DNA of 64,000 bases. Origin: Sphingomonas_O antarctica. Its GTDB lineage: Bacteria; Pseudomonadota; Alphaproteobacteria; Sphingomonadales; Sphingomonadaceae. The notes beneath the pieces are model-generated. The model saw only the letters and a list, made by a program, of their open reading frames with translations. It was not told where the DNA came from and did no database searches. This document shows positions 26,678-35,757 of this stretch, one piece after another. The DNA lies in NCBI RefSeq assembly GCF_965137005.1, contig NZ_CBCRXM010000001.1, positions 1-64,000 on the forward strand. Direction: 5' to 3'. Within the stretch, counting starts at the first letter, position 1. Each line of letters opens with the position of its first letter. The translations under genes and the position numbers were made by a program.

Positions 26678-27243
26678 TTGACCGTGATAGTGCGCCCGTT
26701 CACGCCCGGAAAGTCCCGGAACAAGGCATAGGCCAGCCGATCGGCCACCTCGCGCTGTCCAACGTCGGGGCGATCCTCGGTTTCCGCGCGGCCTTCCCAG
26801 ACAGTGGAGCCGCCGCGCTCGCGAATTTGCACCGACAGGCGCGTGACCGCTGCGTCGCTACGACCGCCGCCAAAGCCTATGCCGACGCCGCCGCCGACGC
26901 TGCTGCCGCCATAATAGCCGCCGCCGCTGCCGCCGCCGCCCAAACCGATCGAAAAGCTCGGCTTGCGCTTGGCCGAAGGTTGGATGTCGCGCGTATATTC
27001 AATGGAATAGACATAGCGCGCGGTGTCGGCGCCGGGTGCAAAACCCTGACGGCTCAACTCAGCGGATACCGCGTCGCGATAAATTTGTGCTTCGAGACCA
27101 CCGTCGAGGCTGGCGGGGGCGATCGCTCCACGCTGGACATCCTGCGTGAGGAAAAACCGGGTGGCGGTAGTGCGCGGCCGCGCGTCGGCAACGGCGGGCA
27201 TGGTCAGCACCGCAAGCGGCAAAAGGTAAGCGAGGGTTTTCAT
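26674..27243 (-). CDS. DUF4136-type exported protein
   Basis: A 189-residue protein with a signal peptide (MKTLAYLLPLAVLTMPAVADA), a core resembling DUF4136 lipoproteins (AEDRPDVGQREVADRLAYALFRDFPG) and an unusual Gly-rich insertion (about residues 100-128) of GGG/YYGGSS repeats. There is no lipobox cysteine. First gene of the operon with the M14 peptidase and GNAT. Function unknown. Confidence 0.75.
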   Translation of the reverse strand: MKTLAYLLPLAVLTMPAVADARPRTTATRFFLTQDVQRGAIAPASLDGGLEAQIYRDAVSAELSRQGFAPGADTARYVYSIEYTRDIQPSAKRKPSFSIGLGGGGSGGGYYGGSSVGGGVGIGFGGGRSDAAVTRLSVQIRERGGSTVWEGRAETEDRPDVGQREVADRLAYALFRDFPGVNGRTITVK

Positions 27244-27373
27244 GACTGGGCTCCGCACTGTATCGTTACGGTTGCAACGAACGATCGCGCCATTCGCTGC
27301 ACCTTGACGGATTGCGTTGTCCTGAATAGTGGCGCCGCTTCAATTTCACGCAGATTCGAAGAAGCGTACGACC

Positions 27374-27499
27374 ATGAAAATCCGTAACTCGTTGAAGTCG
27401 CTCAAGGACCGTCATCGCGATAACCGCGTGATCCGTCGTCGTGGGCGGACCTATGTCATCAACAAGACCAACCGCCGGTTTAAAGCCCGCCAGGGGTAA
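27374..27499 (+). CDS. rpmJ: 50S ribosomal protein L36 (zinc-free, C-minus form)
   Basis: A 41-residue protein MKIRNSLKSLKDRHRDNR... ending NKTNRRFKARQG, typical of L36 of the YkgO type. It has no cysteines, so it does not bind zinc, unlike the classical form. It stands alone between a divergent exported-protein gene and a terminator. Confidence 0.97.
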   Translation: MKIRNSLKSLKDRHRDNRVIRRRGRTYVINKTNRRFKARQG

Positions 27500-27546
27500 G
27501 CCCGCGCGCTGCGCATTTGCGCGGTGCCTTTCGTGACAAGCAGATA

Positions 27547-27577
27547 GCGACGCAGGGACGACCCGCGTCGCTTTTTT
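27547..27577 (+). terminator. Terminator of rpmJ
   Basis: The stem GCGACGC/GCGTCGC is followed directly by TTTTTT. Confidence 0.88.
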
Positions 27578-27586
27578 GCGTCCGGC

Positions 27587-29038
27587 TTATTTGAGCTCTT
27601 CACCCGTCAACCGCACCACATGCAGCACGTTAGTGCTGCCTGGGGTCTTGAACGGCACGCCCGCGACGATCACCAGTCGCTGATCGCCCGCCGCCAGATT
27701 GTGGCGCAACGCCATGCGCTTGGCCTTGGCGACCATTTCCTCGAAGCTCGCCACGTCGCGCGTATGGACCGCATGCGCGCCCCATAGCAGGCCCAGCCGC
27801 CGCGCGGTGGTCATGCTCGGCGTCATCACGAGGAGCGGCACGCCGGGACGTTCGCGTGCCACCCGCCGCGCGGTCGATCCAGACGCAGTAAACGTCGCGA
27901 TTGCTCTCGCGCCAAGTGTGTGCGCGATTTCTCGCGCCGCCGCCGAGATCGCATCTGCGGCGGTCGCGTCGGCCTTGGTCTCGGTAAAGTGCAGACGCGC
28001 GTGATACCCCGGATCGGCCTCCACGCTCATTGCGATGCGATCCATCATCGCGACCGATTCGACTGGCCAGGCACCCGCCGCGCTTTCCGCCGACAGCATC
28101 ACTGCGTCCGCGCCGTCGTAAATCGCGGTGCCGACATCGGACACTTCGGCGCGCGTCGGGGTCGGTGCAGTGATCATCGATTCGAGCATTTGAGTCGCCA
28201 CCACCACCGGGCGGCCAGCGCGCCGCGCGACCTCGACGATGCGCTTTTGCGCAGGCGGCACCGCTTCAGGGGGCAGTTCGACGCCCAAATCGCCGCGCGC
28301 GACCATGACTGCATCGGCAAGTTCGACGATTTCTTCCAGCCGGTCGAGTGCCGCGGGCTTTTCGATCTTCGCCAGCACGGCGGCGCGCCCTTCGATCAGG
28401 CGGCGCGCCTCGGCAACATCCTCGGGCCGCTGAACGAAGCTCAACGCGACCCAATCGACGCCTTGCTCCAGCGCGAACGCCAGGTCGGTGCGGTCCTTGG
28501 CCGTCAGCGCGGCCATCGGCACGACGACATCGGGGACGTTCAAACCCTTGCGATCGCTCAGCGCGCCACCGACCTCCACCGTCGTTTCGGCATGATCGGC
28601 GTGAATCGCCTTTACCCGCAACACGATCTTGCCATCGTCGAGCAGCAACCGTGCACCGGGCTTCAGCGCTTCGAAAATCTCGCGATGCGGCAGGTTGACC
28701 CGCGTTGCGTCGCCCGGCGTCTTGTCCTGATCCAGCCGGAAATCCGCGCCGGTCTCCAGCATGACTTTGCCGCTCGCGAACGTGCCGACGCGTAATTTCG
28801 GCCCCTGCAGATCGGCGACGATGGTCATGGGCCGCCCGAGCGTTTTTTCCAGCGCGCGGATCGCGACCACGACGGGCGCATGATCGGCATGTGTGCCGTG
28901 GCTCATGTTGAGCCGAAACGCGTCGGCACCGGCGCGTGCCAGTTTCTCGATCATCTCGGGCGTGTTGCTCGCGGGGCCGAGGGTGGCGAGGATGCGGACC
29001 TTGCGGCCACGCGGCTTCAGTGTGCGGTGAGTGGACAG
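27587..29038 (-). CDS. pyk: Pyruvate kinase, start uncertain (probable CTG)
   Basis: About 483 residues with all pyruvate kinase signatures: RKVRILATLGPAS, FRLNMSHGTHADH, DLQGPKLRVG, LAKIEKPAALDRLEEI (catalytic Lys), MVARGDLGVELP and VATQMLESM. Catalyses the last step of glycolysis. No ATG or GTG lies near the true N-terminus. A CTG at 29038 has GAGG five bases upstream and gives a family-typical length; the TTG at 29110 would add 24 residues that look like promoter DNA and nearly reach the divergent gapR gene. Confidence 0.9.
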   Translation of the reverse strand: MSTHRTLKPRGRKVRILATLGPASNTPEMIEKLARAGADAFRLNMSHGTHADHAPVVVAIRALEKTLGRPMTIVADLQGPKLRVGTFASGKVMLETGADFRLDQDKTPGDATRVNLPHREIFEALKPGARLLLDDGKIVLRVKAIHADHAETTVEVGGALSDRKGLNVPDVVVPMAALTAKDRTDLAFALEQGVDWVALSFVQRPEDVAEARRLIEGRAAVLAKIEKPAALDRLEEIVELADAVMVARGDLGVELPPEAVPPAQKRIVEVARRAGRPVVVATQMLESMITAPTPTRAEVSDVGTAIYDGADAVMLSAESAAGAWPVESVAMMDRIAMSVEADPGYHARLHFTETKADATAADAISAAAREIAHTLGARAIATFTASGSTARRVARERPGVPLLVMTPSMTTARRLGLLWGAHAVHTRDVASFEEMVAKAKRMALRHNLAAGDQRLVIVAGVPFKTPGSTNVLHVVRLTGEELK

Positions 29039-29140
29039 ATCGGCCTCGTTTGGCTTGTCGGCGGGGGCAGGGTTCCCTATCGGCCTAGGCCACAGGTGCC
29101 AGTGCGACAAGTTGCCCGGCACGCAACACTGAGGATCATA

Positions 29141-29380
29141 ATGAGCGACGTAATCCAGGCCGACAAATTGCGCCTGCTGATCGAACGGATCGAGCGGTTG
29201 GAAGAGGAAAAGAAGGGCATCGCCGACGACGTCAAGGATGTCTATGGCGAGGCCAAGGGGCAGGGCTATGACGTCAAGACGATGCGCAAGGTCGTCGCTT
29301 TGCGCAAACTCGACAAGCATGTCCGCGACGAAGCCGACGCGATGATGGACATTTATCGCACGGCATTGGGGCTGACCTGA
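29141..29380 (+). CDS. gapR: GapR-family DNA-binding domain protein (DUF2312)
   Basis: A 79-residue helical protein (LRLLIERIERLEEEKKGIADDVKDVYGEAK..., TMRKVVALRKLD) with the length and motifs of GapR, the nucleoid-associated protein that in Caulobacter binds overtwisted DNA and stimulates type II topoisomerases. GAGG lies upstream of the ATG. Its stop overlaps the next ATG by one base (TGATG). Confidence 0.94.
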   Translation: MSDVIQADKLRLLIERIERLEEEKKGIADDVKDVYGEAKGQGYDVKTMRKVVALRKLDKHVRDEADAMMDIYRTALGLT

Positions 29381-30045
29381 TGCGGATTCTCGGCGTCCCG
29401 ACCTCCCCTTTCGTACAGCGCTGCCTGATCGTCGCACGCGCCAAGGGGCATGAAATCGAGGCGGCGAACCCGCCCGGAATGGACCTGACCTCGCCCGAAT
29501 TCCTGGCGATCAGTCCGATGGGACGTATTCCGGTGCTCGAAACCGATGGCGGGGCGCATATCTGCGAATCCCTGGCGATTGCCGGTTATCTCGACGATGT
29601 GCTGCCGGGCGATCCGCTGATGCCCGCCGATCCGCTCGCGCGGGCGCGGGTGCGGGAAATCGTCTCGCTGGCTCAGGGGGAACTCGCCGTCGGCGGACGT
29701 CAGTTGATGGTCCATCTGGTGTTCAAAATGGCCGATTGCCCCGACATCGTAGCAGCGGCGCGGATGCAGATCGACAAGGGCCTGGACGCGCTCGAGCGGT
29801 TGATCGGCGACGATTTTGCTGTGGGTGGCGGCATCACCGATGCCGACGCGGCCCTGTTTCCGATCCTGACCTTGTTCGAATTGATCGACGGGCCGACACA
29901 GGCGTTCGCTGCAGTCAGGGCACGGCCCAAGGTCGCCGATTATTTCGCGCGCGGTAAGGACGATGCTGTGCTGGGCCGCACCGTCACCGAAATGCGCGAC
30001 GGTTTCGCGAAGATGATGGCGCGCCGTGCCGCGCTCAAGGCATAA
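29380..30045 (+). CDS. Glutathione S-transferase family protein
   Basis: A 221-residue GST. The N-terminal thioredoxin fold has TSPFVQRCLIVARAKG, the cis-proline GRIPVLE and ESLAIAGYLDD. The C-terminal helical domain has the GGGITDADAALFP N-capping region. Ser/Thr at the N-terminal catalytic position rather than Cys. Translationally coupled to gapR and followed by yebC 9 bp later. Confidence 0.9.
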   Translation: MRILGVPTSPFVQRCLIVARAKGHEIEAANPPGMDLTSPEFLAISPMGRIPVLETDGGAHICESLAIAGYLDDVLPGDPLMPADPLARARVREIVSLAQGELAVGGRQLMVHLVFKMADCPDIVAAARMQIDKGLDALERLIGDDFAVGGGITDADAALFPILTLFELIDGPTQAFAAVRARPKVADYFARGKDDAVLGRTVTEMRDGFAKMMARRAALKA

Positions 30046-30054
30046 GGCAGGGCA

Positions 30055-30798
30055 ATGGCGGGCCATTCCAAATTCAAGAACATCATGCACCGCAAGGGTG
30101 CGCAGGACAAAAAACGCGCGGCGGCGTTTTCGAAACTCAGCCGCGAAATCACCGTCGCGGCGAAATCGGGTTTGCCCGATCCGGCGATGAACGCGCGGCT
30201 GCGTTCCGCGGTGCTTACGGCGCGCGCCGGCGGTATGCCCAAAGACAATATCGAACGCGCCATCAGCAACGCGTCGAAGGGCGACGGCGCGAATTACGAG
30301 GAAATCCGCTACGAAGGGTTCGGCCCCGGTGGCGTGTCGCTGATCATCGAGGCGCTGACCGACAATCGCAACCGCACCGCGACCAACGTCAAGACGGCGG
30401 TGTCGAAGAACGGCGGCAATCTCGGCGCGCCCGGCGCGGTCAGTCACGCGTTCGATCGGCTGGGCCTGATCGCCTATTCGGCCAAGGCCGGCGATGTCGA
30501 TGCGGTGTTCGAAGCCGCGCTCGAAGCGGGCGCCGAGGACGTCACCAGCGACGAAGACGGCCACCAGATCTGGACCAGCGTCGAAACGCTCCACGAAGTG
30601 ACCAAGGCATTGGAAGCCAGCCTCGGCGAAGGCGAAGGCGCAAAACTCGCCTGGCGCGCGCAAACGATGGTCGACGTCAACGAAGGCGACGCGGGCACAT
30701 TGCTCAAATTGCTCGATGCGCTCGACGACGATGACGACGTCCAGACCGTCTGGGGCAATTATGAGATTTCGGACGACATCATGGAGCGTTTGGCCTGA
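30055..30798 (+). CDS. yebC: YebC/PmpR-TACO1 family protein
   Basis: A 247-residue protein beginning MAGHSKFKNIMHRKGAQDKKRA, the family hallmark, with RSAVLTARAGGMPKDNIERAI, EGFGPGGVS and GAVSHAFDR. Members are reported as transcription regulators or as translation factors that relieve ribosome stalling at proline-rich sites. As commonly seen, it precedes ruvC. Confidence 0.96.
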   Translation: MAGHSKFKNIMHRKGAQDKKRAAAFSKLSREITVAAKSGLPDPAMNARLRSAVLTARAGGMPKDNIERAISNASKGDGANYEEIRYEGFGPGGVSLIIEALTDNRNRTATNVKTAVSKNGGNLGAPGAVSHAFDRLGLIAYSAKAGDVDAVFEAALEAGAEDVTSDEDGHQIWTSVETLHEVTKALEASLGEGEGAKLAWRAQTMVDVNEGDAGTLLKLLDALDDDDDVQTVWGNYEISDDIMERLA

Positions 30799-31304
30799 TC
30801 GTCCTCGGCCTCGATCCCGGCCTCGGCACGACGGGCTGGGGAATCATCGTCGCGGAGGGAAATCGCCTCGCGCACATCGCCAACGGCCGGATCGCGACAA
30901 GGACGACCGATCCTCTGGCGGCGCGGCTGGCGCATCTTGGCGAACAGCTCAACCAGCTGCTGATCGCGCATGACGTCGTCAGCGCGGGCGTGGAAGAAGT
31001 ATTTGTCAATTCGAACGGGCAATCGACGCTCAAGCTCGCGCAGGCGCGCGGGTGTTTGCTTGCCACCTTGGGCTTCAAACGCATCCCCGTCGGTGAATAC
31101 GCCCCCCGGCAGGTCAAGCAGGCCGTCGTCGGCACCGGCGCGGCGGAAAAGACCCAAGTCCATGCGATGGTCAAACGCCTGCTTCCGGGGGTCCAAATCG
31201 ACGGTAGCGACGCAGCCGATGCGCTGGCCGTCGCTATCACCCACGCGCACCATCTGGCCACAGCGCGGCATACGTCGGCCCTCTCCCCGTCACCCCGGAC
31301 TTGA
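30795..31304 (+). CDS. ruvC: Holliday junction resolvase RuvC, apparent CTG start
   Basis: From CTG at 30795 the 169-residue product starts IVLGLDPGLGTTGWG, exactly as the family does, with catalytic Asp7, the Glu in GVEEVF and the paired Asp in DGSDAADA. An in-frame stop at 30762-30764 and no ATG/GTG/TTG before 30990 leave CTG as the only sensible start. It overlaps the yebC stop as CTGA. The last residues and the TGA stop come from the adjoining palindromic repeat. Confidence 0.92.
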   Translation: MIVLGLDPGLGTTGWGIIVAEGNRLAHIANGRIATRTTDPLAARLAHLGEQLNQLLIAHDVVSAGVEEVFVNSNGQSTLKLAQARGCLLATLGFKRIPVGEYAPRQVKQAVVGTGAAEKTQVHAMVKRLLPGVQIDGSDAADALAVAITHAHHLATARHTSALSPSPRT

Positions 31305-31421
31305 TCCGGGGTCCCGCTTCTTCTGAAGCCGCGCAGAAGCGTCACCCCGGCTCGGANGCCGGGGTGACGCNTCTGCGCGGCTTCAGAAGAAGCGGGACCC
31401 CGGNTCNNAGNCCGGGGTGAC
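31289..31421. repeat. Long nested palindromic intergenic repeat containing N bases
   Basis: The two arms, 31289-31351 and 31358-31421, are inverted copies of each other apart from the Ns. Each arm carries an inner hairpin ACCCCGG...CCGGGGT, and the centre is GTCACCCCGGC-loop-GCCGGGGTGAC. It fills almost the whole ruvC-ruvA gap and supplies the ruvC stop codon. Unresolved bases lie in the centre and right arm. The core GTCACCCCGG recurs in the tolB repeat. Confidence 0.9.
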
Positions 31422-31451
31422 GACGCGATTGTGGTGCGATAGGTCAACACC

Positions 31452-32045
31452 ATGATCGCCCGCCTTGCCGGAATTCTCGCCGAAACGGACGCGGGCAGCG
31501 CGGTGCTCGATGTCGCCGGGGTCGGCTATCTCGTTCTCGCCTCAACCAAGACGCTGGCCGCGATCGGACCTGTCGGCGGGCAGGTGATGCTGTTTACCGA
31601 ATTGCAGGTCCGCGAAGACGCGATGACGCTGTTCGGGTTCGGCTCGCAGGGGGAACGCGACTGGTTTCGCCTGCTGACCGGTGTGCAGGGCGTCGGCGGC
31701 CGGGTGGCGCTGGCGATCCTGTCGATCCTCACGCCCGACGAACTGGCACAGGCCATTGCGCGGCAGGACAAGACGATGGTCACGCGCGCCGCCGGCGTCG
31801 GGCCGAAGCTTGCCGAACGCATCGTGCGTGAGTTGAAGGATAAAGCCGGCGGCATCGCGCTTGGCAGCGGCTCGACCGCGGTCCCGGCAGGCAGCGCAGC
31901 GCAGGATGCGATTTCCGCCCTCGGCAATCTCGGCTTCAAGCCGGGCGAAGCGAGTGCGGCGGTGGCGGCGGCGGTGGACGACCTCGGCGCGGATGCCGGG
32001 CTCGACGCGCTGGTTCGTCTGGCGCTGAGGAAAGCGGCGCGATAG
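31452..32045 (+). CDS. ruvA: Holliday junction DNA helicase RuvA
   Basis: A 197-residue protein with the three RuvA domains: OB-fold MIARLAGILAETD..., the helix-hairpin-helix region (GVQGVGGRVALAIL, AAGVGPKLAERIVREL) that binds the junction, and a C-terminal domain (about 150-197) that contacts RuvB. It lies downstream of ruvC but is separated from ruvB by a gene on the other strand. Confidence 0.96.
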   Translation: MIARLAGILAETDAGSAVLDVAGVGYLVLASTKTLAAIGPVGGQVMLFTELQVREDAMTLFGFGSQGERDWFRLLTGVQGVGGRVALAILSILTPDELAQAIARQDKTMVTRAAGVGPKLAERIVRELKDKAGGIALGSGSTAVPAGSAAQDAISALGNLGFKPGEASAAVAAAVDDLGADAGLDALVRLALRKAAR

Positions 32046-32047
32046 CG

Positions 32048-32093
32048 AAAAAAAAGAGCGCTGCCGACACCGTATGCGGTGTCCGGCAGCGCT
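32048..32093 (-). terminator. Terminator of the PEP-CTERM gene in the ruv locus
   Basis: A 16-bp stem (AGCGCTGCCG plus ACACCG) with a TATG loop and a one-base bulge; on the minus strand it is followed by eight Ts. It also lies just after the ruvA stop. Confidence 0.88.
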
Positions 32094-32135
32094 CCGATCG
32101 ACTGCGGCGAGTAGCCGTCGCCGCGTCGATATCTG

Positions 32136-32873
32136 TTAGGCGAAGCGAACCGCGACGCGCTGGCGACGGCGCAGCGCACCACCGACCACGCCGAAGCCGC
32201 CGATCATCAGCGCCCAGCTGGCCGGCTCAGGCACACCCAGAACCGCGGGGAGGGCGTTGTTCGGCGTCGTCATGGATGTGTTGGGAATATCGAACTTCAC
32301 CGTGCTTGCGCCGATCGTGTCGAATTCGAACGCGACGCCGGTCGAGCTGAAACGCAGCGCGCCGACATTCTCCGACGGATCGAAGTTGATGTACAGGCGG
32401 CGATTGGTCAGCGCCGCACCCTGATCGCCATTCTGGCCGGGCAGGTCGCTGCCGGTGATCGTCTTGATCACATTGCCGGTCAGATTGAGAATTTCGATCG
32501 TGTTATAGGTGTCGACCGACCCGACATAGACACTCAATGAGCGCACGCGGTCATGCATGGCCGCGAAATACGACGCGAAGTCGAGGGTGGCCGAACCCCC
32601 GGTCCCGAGCGCCAAATACTGCGACGTATCGCCGACCGGTGCCGCCGCAACGCCGCTGGTGCCGGTGTACAGCCCGACCGTGCCCGAAGTGCTGAGCGAA
32701 ACACCCGAATGCATCGCACCGTCGAACGTCACCAACGACGTTTCGAACGCGGCGAGGCCGGGATCCATGTTGCCAGCGCCGTGATTCGCGGCACCCAGCG
32801 AGAAGAACGACACGGCATGGGCCGGTGCCGCGATGGTCAGGGCCGCAACGGCGCTCAACAGGACTGCACGCAT
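32136..32873 (-). CDS. PEPxxWA-CTERM sorting-domain protein
   Basis: A 245-residue exported protein: signal peptide MRAVLLSAVAALTIAAPAHA, a beta-rich body, and the tag VPEPASWALMIGGFGVVGGALRRRQ. The region YVGSVDTYNTIEILN with its surroundings resembles extracellular beta-sandwich modules. GAGGAA precedes the ATG. It sits between ruvA and ruvB on the opposite strand, with its own terminator. Confidence 0.93.
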   Translation of the reverse strand: MRAVLLSAVAALTIAAPAHAVSFFSLGAANHGAGNMDPGLAAFETSLVTFDGAMHSGVSLSTSGTVGLYTGTSGVAAAPVGDTSQYLALGTGGSATLDFASYFAAMHDRVRSLSVYVGSVDTYNTIEILNLTGNVIKTITGSDLPGQNGDQGAALTNRRLYINFDPSENVGALRFSSTGVAFEFDTIGASTVKFDIPNTSMTTPNNALPAVLGVPEPASWALMIGGFGVVGGALRRRQRVAVRFA

Positions 32874-33042
32874 GACTTTTTCCTCGAACTCAATTCAGTT
32901 GTCTTTAGCTACGTTGCAATTCGTCATTTGGATACCTGACCAAAAGATCATGTTAACTGAACTGCGTCCCGTTCGGGGACGTGGAGATTGATCGGCTTCC
33001 CGCTCGCCTTGCGGGGAACAACTGCATATTGGGCATGGCAAC

Positions 33043-34062
33043 GTGCTTGACCCGATCACCTCTCCCGCCCGTCAGCCCGAGGACATTGACGCCGCATTGC
33101 GTCCGAAGTCGCTCGACGATTTCGTCGGCCAAAAGTCGGCGCGCGAGAATTTGCGCGTGTTCATCGCGGCGGCAAGGGCGCGTGGCGAGGCGCTCGATCA
33201 CGTCTTATTCTTCGGGCCGCCGGGACTCGGCAAGACCACGCTCGCCCAGATTGTCGCGCGCGAAATGGGCGTCGGTTTCCGCGCGACGTCGGGCCCGGTA
33301 ATCGCAAAGTCGGGTGACCTTGCCGCCTTGCTCACCAATTTGGAGGACGGTGACGTCCTGTTCATCGACGAGATCCACCGGCTCGCGCCGGCGGTCGAGG
33401 AAGTGCTTTATCCCGCGATGGAGGACCGCGCGCTCGACCTGATGATCGGGGAAGGGCCGTCCGCGCGCAGTGTACGGATCGATCTGCCGCGTTTCACTTT
33501 GGTCGGGGCGACCACGCGACAGGGATTGCTGACGACGCCGCTGCGCGATCGTTTCGGGATTCCGGTGCGCTTGAGTTTCTACACCGTCGATGAGCTTCGC
33601 CAGGTGGTCACCCGCGCCGCGGGCTTGCTCGGGCTGACGCTGGCCGACGATGGCGCGGCAGAAGTCGCGAAGCGCAGCCGCGGTACGCCGCGCATTGCCG
33701 GGCGGCTGTTGCGCCGGGTTCGCGATTTCGCACATGCGGCGGGGGAGGACGTGGTCACCGCCAAGGTCGCCGATGCGTCGCTCAACCGGCTGGACGTCGA
33801 TCAGCTCGGACTCGACGCGATGGACCGGCGTTATCTGACGATGATCGCCGATATCTATCGCGGTGGACCCGTAGGGGTCGAAACGCTGGCGGCGGGGCTC
33901 AGCGAACCGCGCGACACGATCGAGGAAGTGATCGAGCCGTTTCTCATCCAGCTCGGCCTGATCGCGCGAACGGCGCGGGGCCGCTGCCTCAATGCCGGGG
34001 GGTGGAAGCATCTGGGACTAACCCCGCCGAGCGGTGCGCAGGACGGCCTGTTCGACGGCTGA
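33043..34062 (+). CDS. ruvB: Holliday junction branch-migration helicase RuvB
   Basis: A 339-residue AAA+ motor starting at GTG. It has FVGQKSARENL, Walker A FFGPPGLGKTTLA, Walker B DVLFIDEIHRL, sensor I VGATTRQGLLTTPLRDRFG and the C-terminal winged helix GLIARTARGR. Forms hexamers that drive RuvA-bound junctions. Confidence 0.97.
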   Translation: MLDPITSPARQPEDIDAALRPKSLDDFVGQKSARENLRVFIAAARARGEALDHVLFFGPPGLGKTTLAQIVAREMGVGFRATSGPVIAKSGDLAALLTNLEDGDVLFIDEIHRLAPAVEEVLYPAMEDRALDLMIGEGPSARSVRIDLPRFTLVGATTRQGLLTTPLRDRFGIPVRLSFYTVDELRQVVTRAAGLLGLTLADDGAAEVAKRSRGTPRIAGRLLRRVRDFAHAAGEDVVTAKVADASLNRLDVDQLGLDAMDRRYLTMIADIYRGGPVGVETLAAGLSEPRDTIEEVIEPFLIQLGLIARTARGRCLNAGGWKHLGLTPPSGAQDGLFDG

Positions 34063-34208
34063 GCGGCGATGGTCGGGCATGTGCGTCACGCCCGCATCAT
34101 GGAGCCGATGCGTATCAATCGTCTTAATTCATGCTTGCGGGGGCAGATAGTTCGGATTCGGGGACGAACGGGATTCACAGGCCGGACCCCAGCCGCTAGA
34201 CCCTTGGC

Positions 34209-34655
34209 ATGAGCGAACATGGCGCCCTCGGCCGCTTCGACGGCAAGCGGCACTTGTTCCCGGTGCGCGTGTATTTCGAGGACACCGACCTGTCGGGCCT
34301 GATCTATCACGCCAATTACCTGCGCTACATGGAGCGCGCCCGGTCGGACATGCTGCGCGCGGTCGGCATCGATCAGCGTGGGCAGCATGATGCTGGGCAG
34401 GGCGTCTATGCCGTCAGTGATCTCCACATCCGTTATCGCGCTCCGGCCAAACTCGACGACGATCTGATCGTCGAGAGTCGCGTGGTGAAGGTCGGCGCCG
34501 CGACGGCGACTATTCAGCAGCGAGTCATGCGCCAGGACCAAGTGCTGACCGAGGCAAATGTCACGGCCGCCTGGCTGACCACAGCCGGACGGCCGCAGCG
34601 CCAGCCAAAGGCGTGGGTCGCGGCTTTCACCGCATTGATCGAGGAAGATAAGTGA
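34209..34655 (+). CDS. ybgC: Tol-Pal-associated acyl-CoA thioesterase
   Basis: A 148-residue hotdog-fold thioesterase with the signature VYFEDTDLSGLIYHANYLRYMERAR, whose Asp is catalytic. Its TGA overlaps the tolQ GTG (GTGA). This is the normal first gene of the tol-pal operon. About 145 bp upstream of it show no clear element. Confidence 0.95.
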   Translation: MSEHGALGRFDGKRHLFPVRVYFEDTDLSGLIYHANYLRYMERARSDMLRAVGIDQRGQHDAGQGVYAVSDLHIRYRAPAKLDDDLIVESRVVKVGAATATIQQRVMRQDQVLTEANVTAAWLTTAGRPQRQPKAWVAAFTALIEEDK

Positions 34656-35325
34656 ACCCGAGCGTCCCGAGCCTCAGCCCCGTCGAACTGTTTTTGCAGG
34701 CGGATATCATCGTCAAGGCGGTGATGCTGTTGCTCCTCGCCGCCAGCGTGTGGAGTTGGGCGATCATTCTCGCCGCCTGGGGACGGCTGAAGTCCATTGG
34801 CCCGGCCACCGACAAGTTCGAAAGCGAATTGATGTCGGCGCGCGATATCGAATCCTTTGCGCGCACGCATGAAAAATCATCGCTCCCCGCCGCCAGCGTG
34901 TTTCGCGCGGCGCTGGAGGAATGGCGGCTGTCGTCGAAGAGCGCCAAGCTCGATCGCGAAGGCGTCCGCGCGCGGCTGCAGACGGTGATGGCCAGCACTG
35001 CGGCGGGGGAGGGGGATGCGCTCAGCGACCGCCTCAACATCCTCGCCACTATCGGTTCGGTGTCGCCGTTCGTCGGCCTGTTCGGCACCGTCTGGGGCAT
35101 CATGCGCAGCTTTACCGGCATCGCGGCAGCGCAGAACACCAGCCTCGCGGTCGTCGCGCCGGGGATCGCCGAAGCGCTGTTCGCCACGGCGCTCGGCCTG
35201 TTCGCGGCGATCCCGGCGGTCGTGGCGTACAACCGCCTCAGCCACCGCGTGAACCGTATCGAAGCGGGCCTGACGCGCTTTGCGGATCGCTTTCACGCGA
35301 CACTCAGCCGCGAGCTGGACGGGGC

Positions 35326-35329
<4 letters not shown>
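34652..35329 (+). CDS. tolQ: TolQ, proton channel subunit of the Tol-Pal system
   Basis: A 225-residue MotA/TolQ/ExbB protein starting at GTG. It has three membrane helices (about 20-40, 130-155, 165-190), with VSPFVGLFGTVWGIMRSF and SLAVVAPGIAEALFATALGLFAAIPA. Pairs with TolR to harness the proton gradient for TolA. Confidence 0.96.

Positions 35330-35743
<414 letters not shown>

Positions 35744-35757
<14 letters not shown>

Noticed and set aside
31289..31421. CRISPR array or IS end at the ruvC-ruvA palindrome
   Set aside because: There is a single nested inverted repeat, without spaced direct repeats or a transposase.
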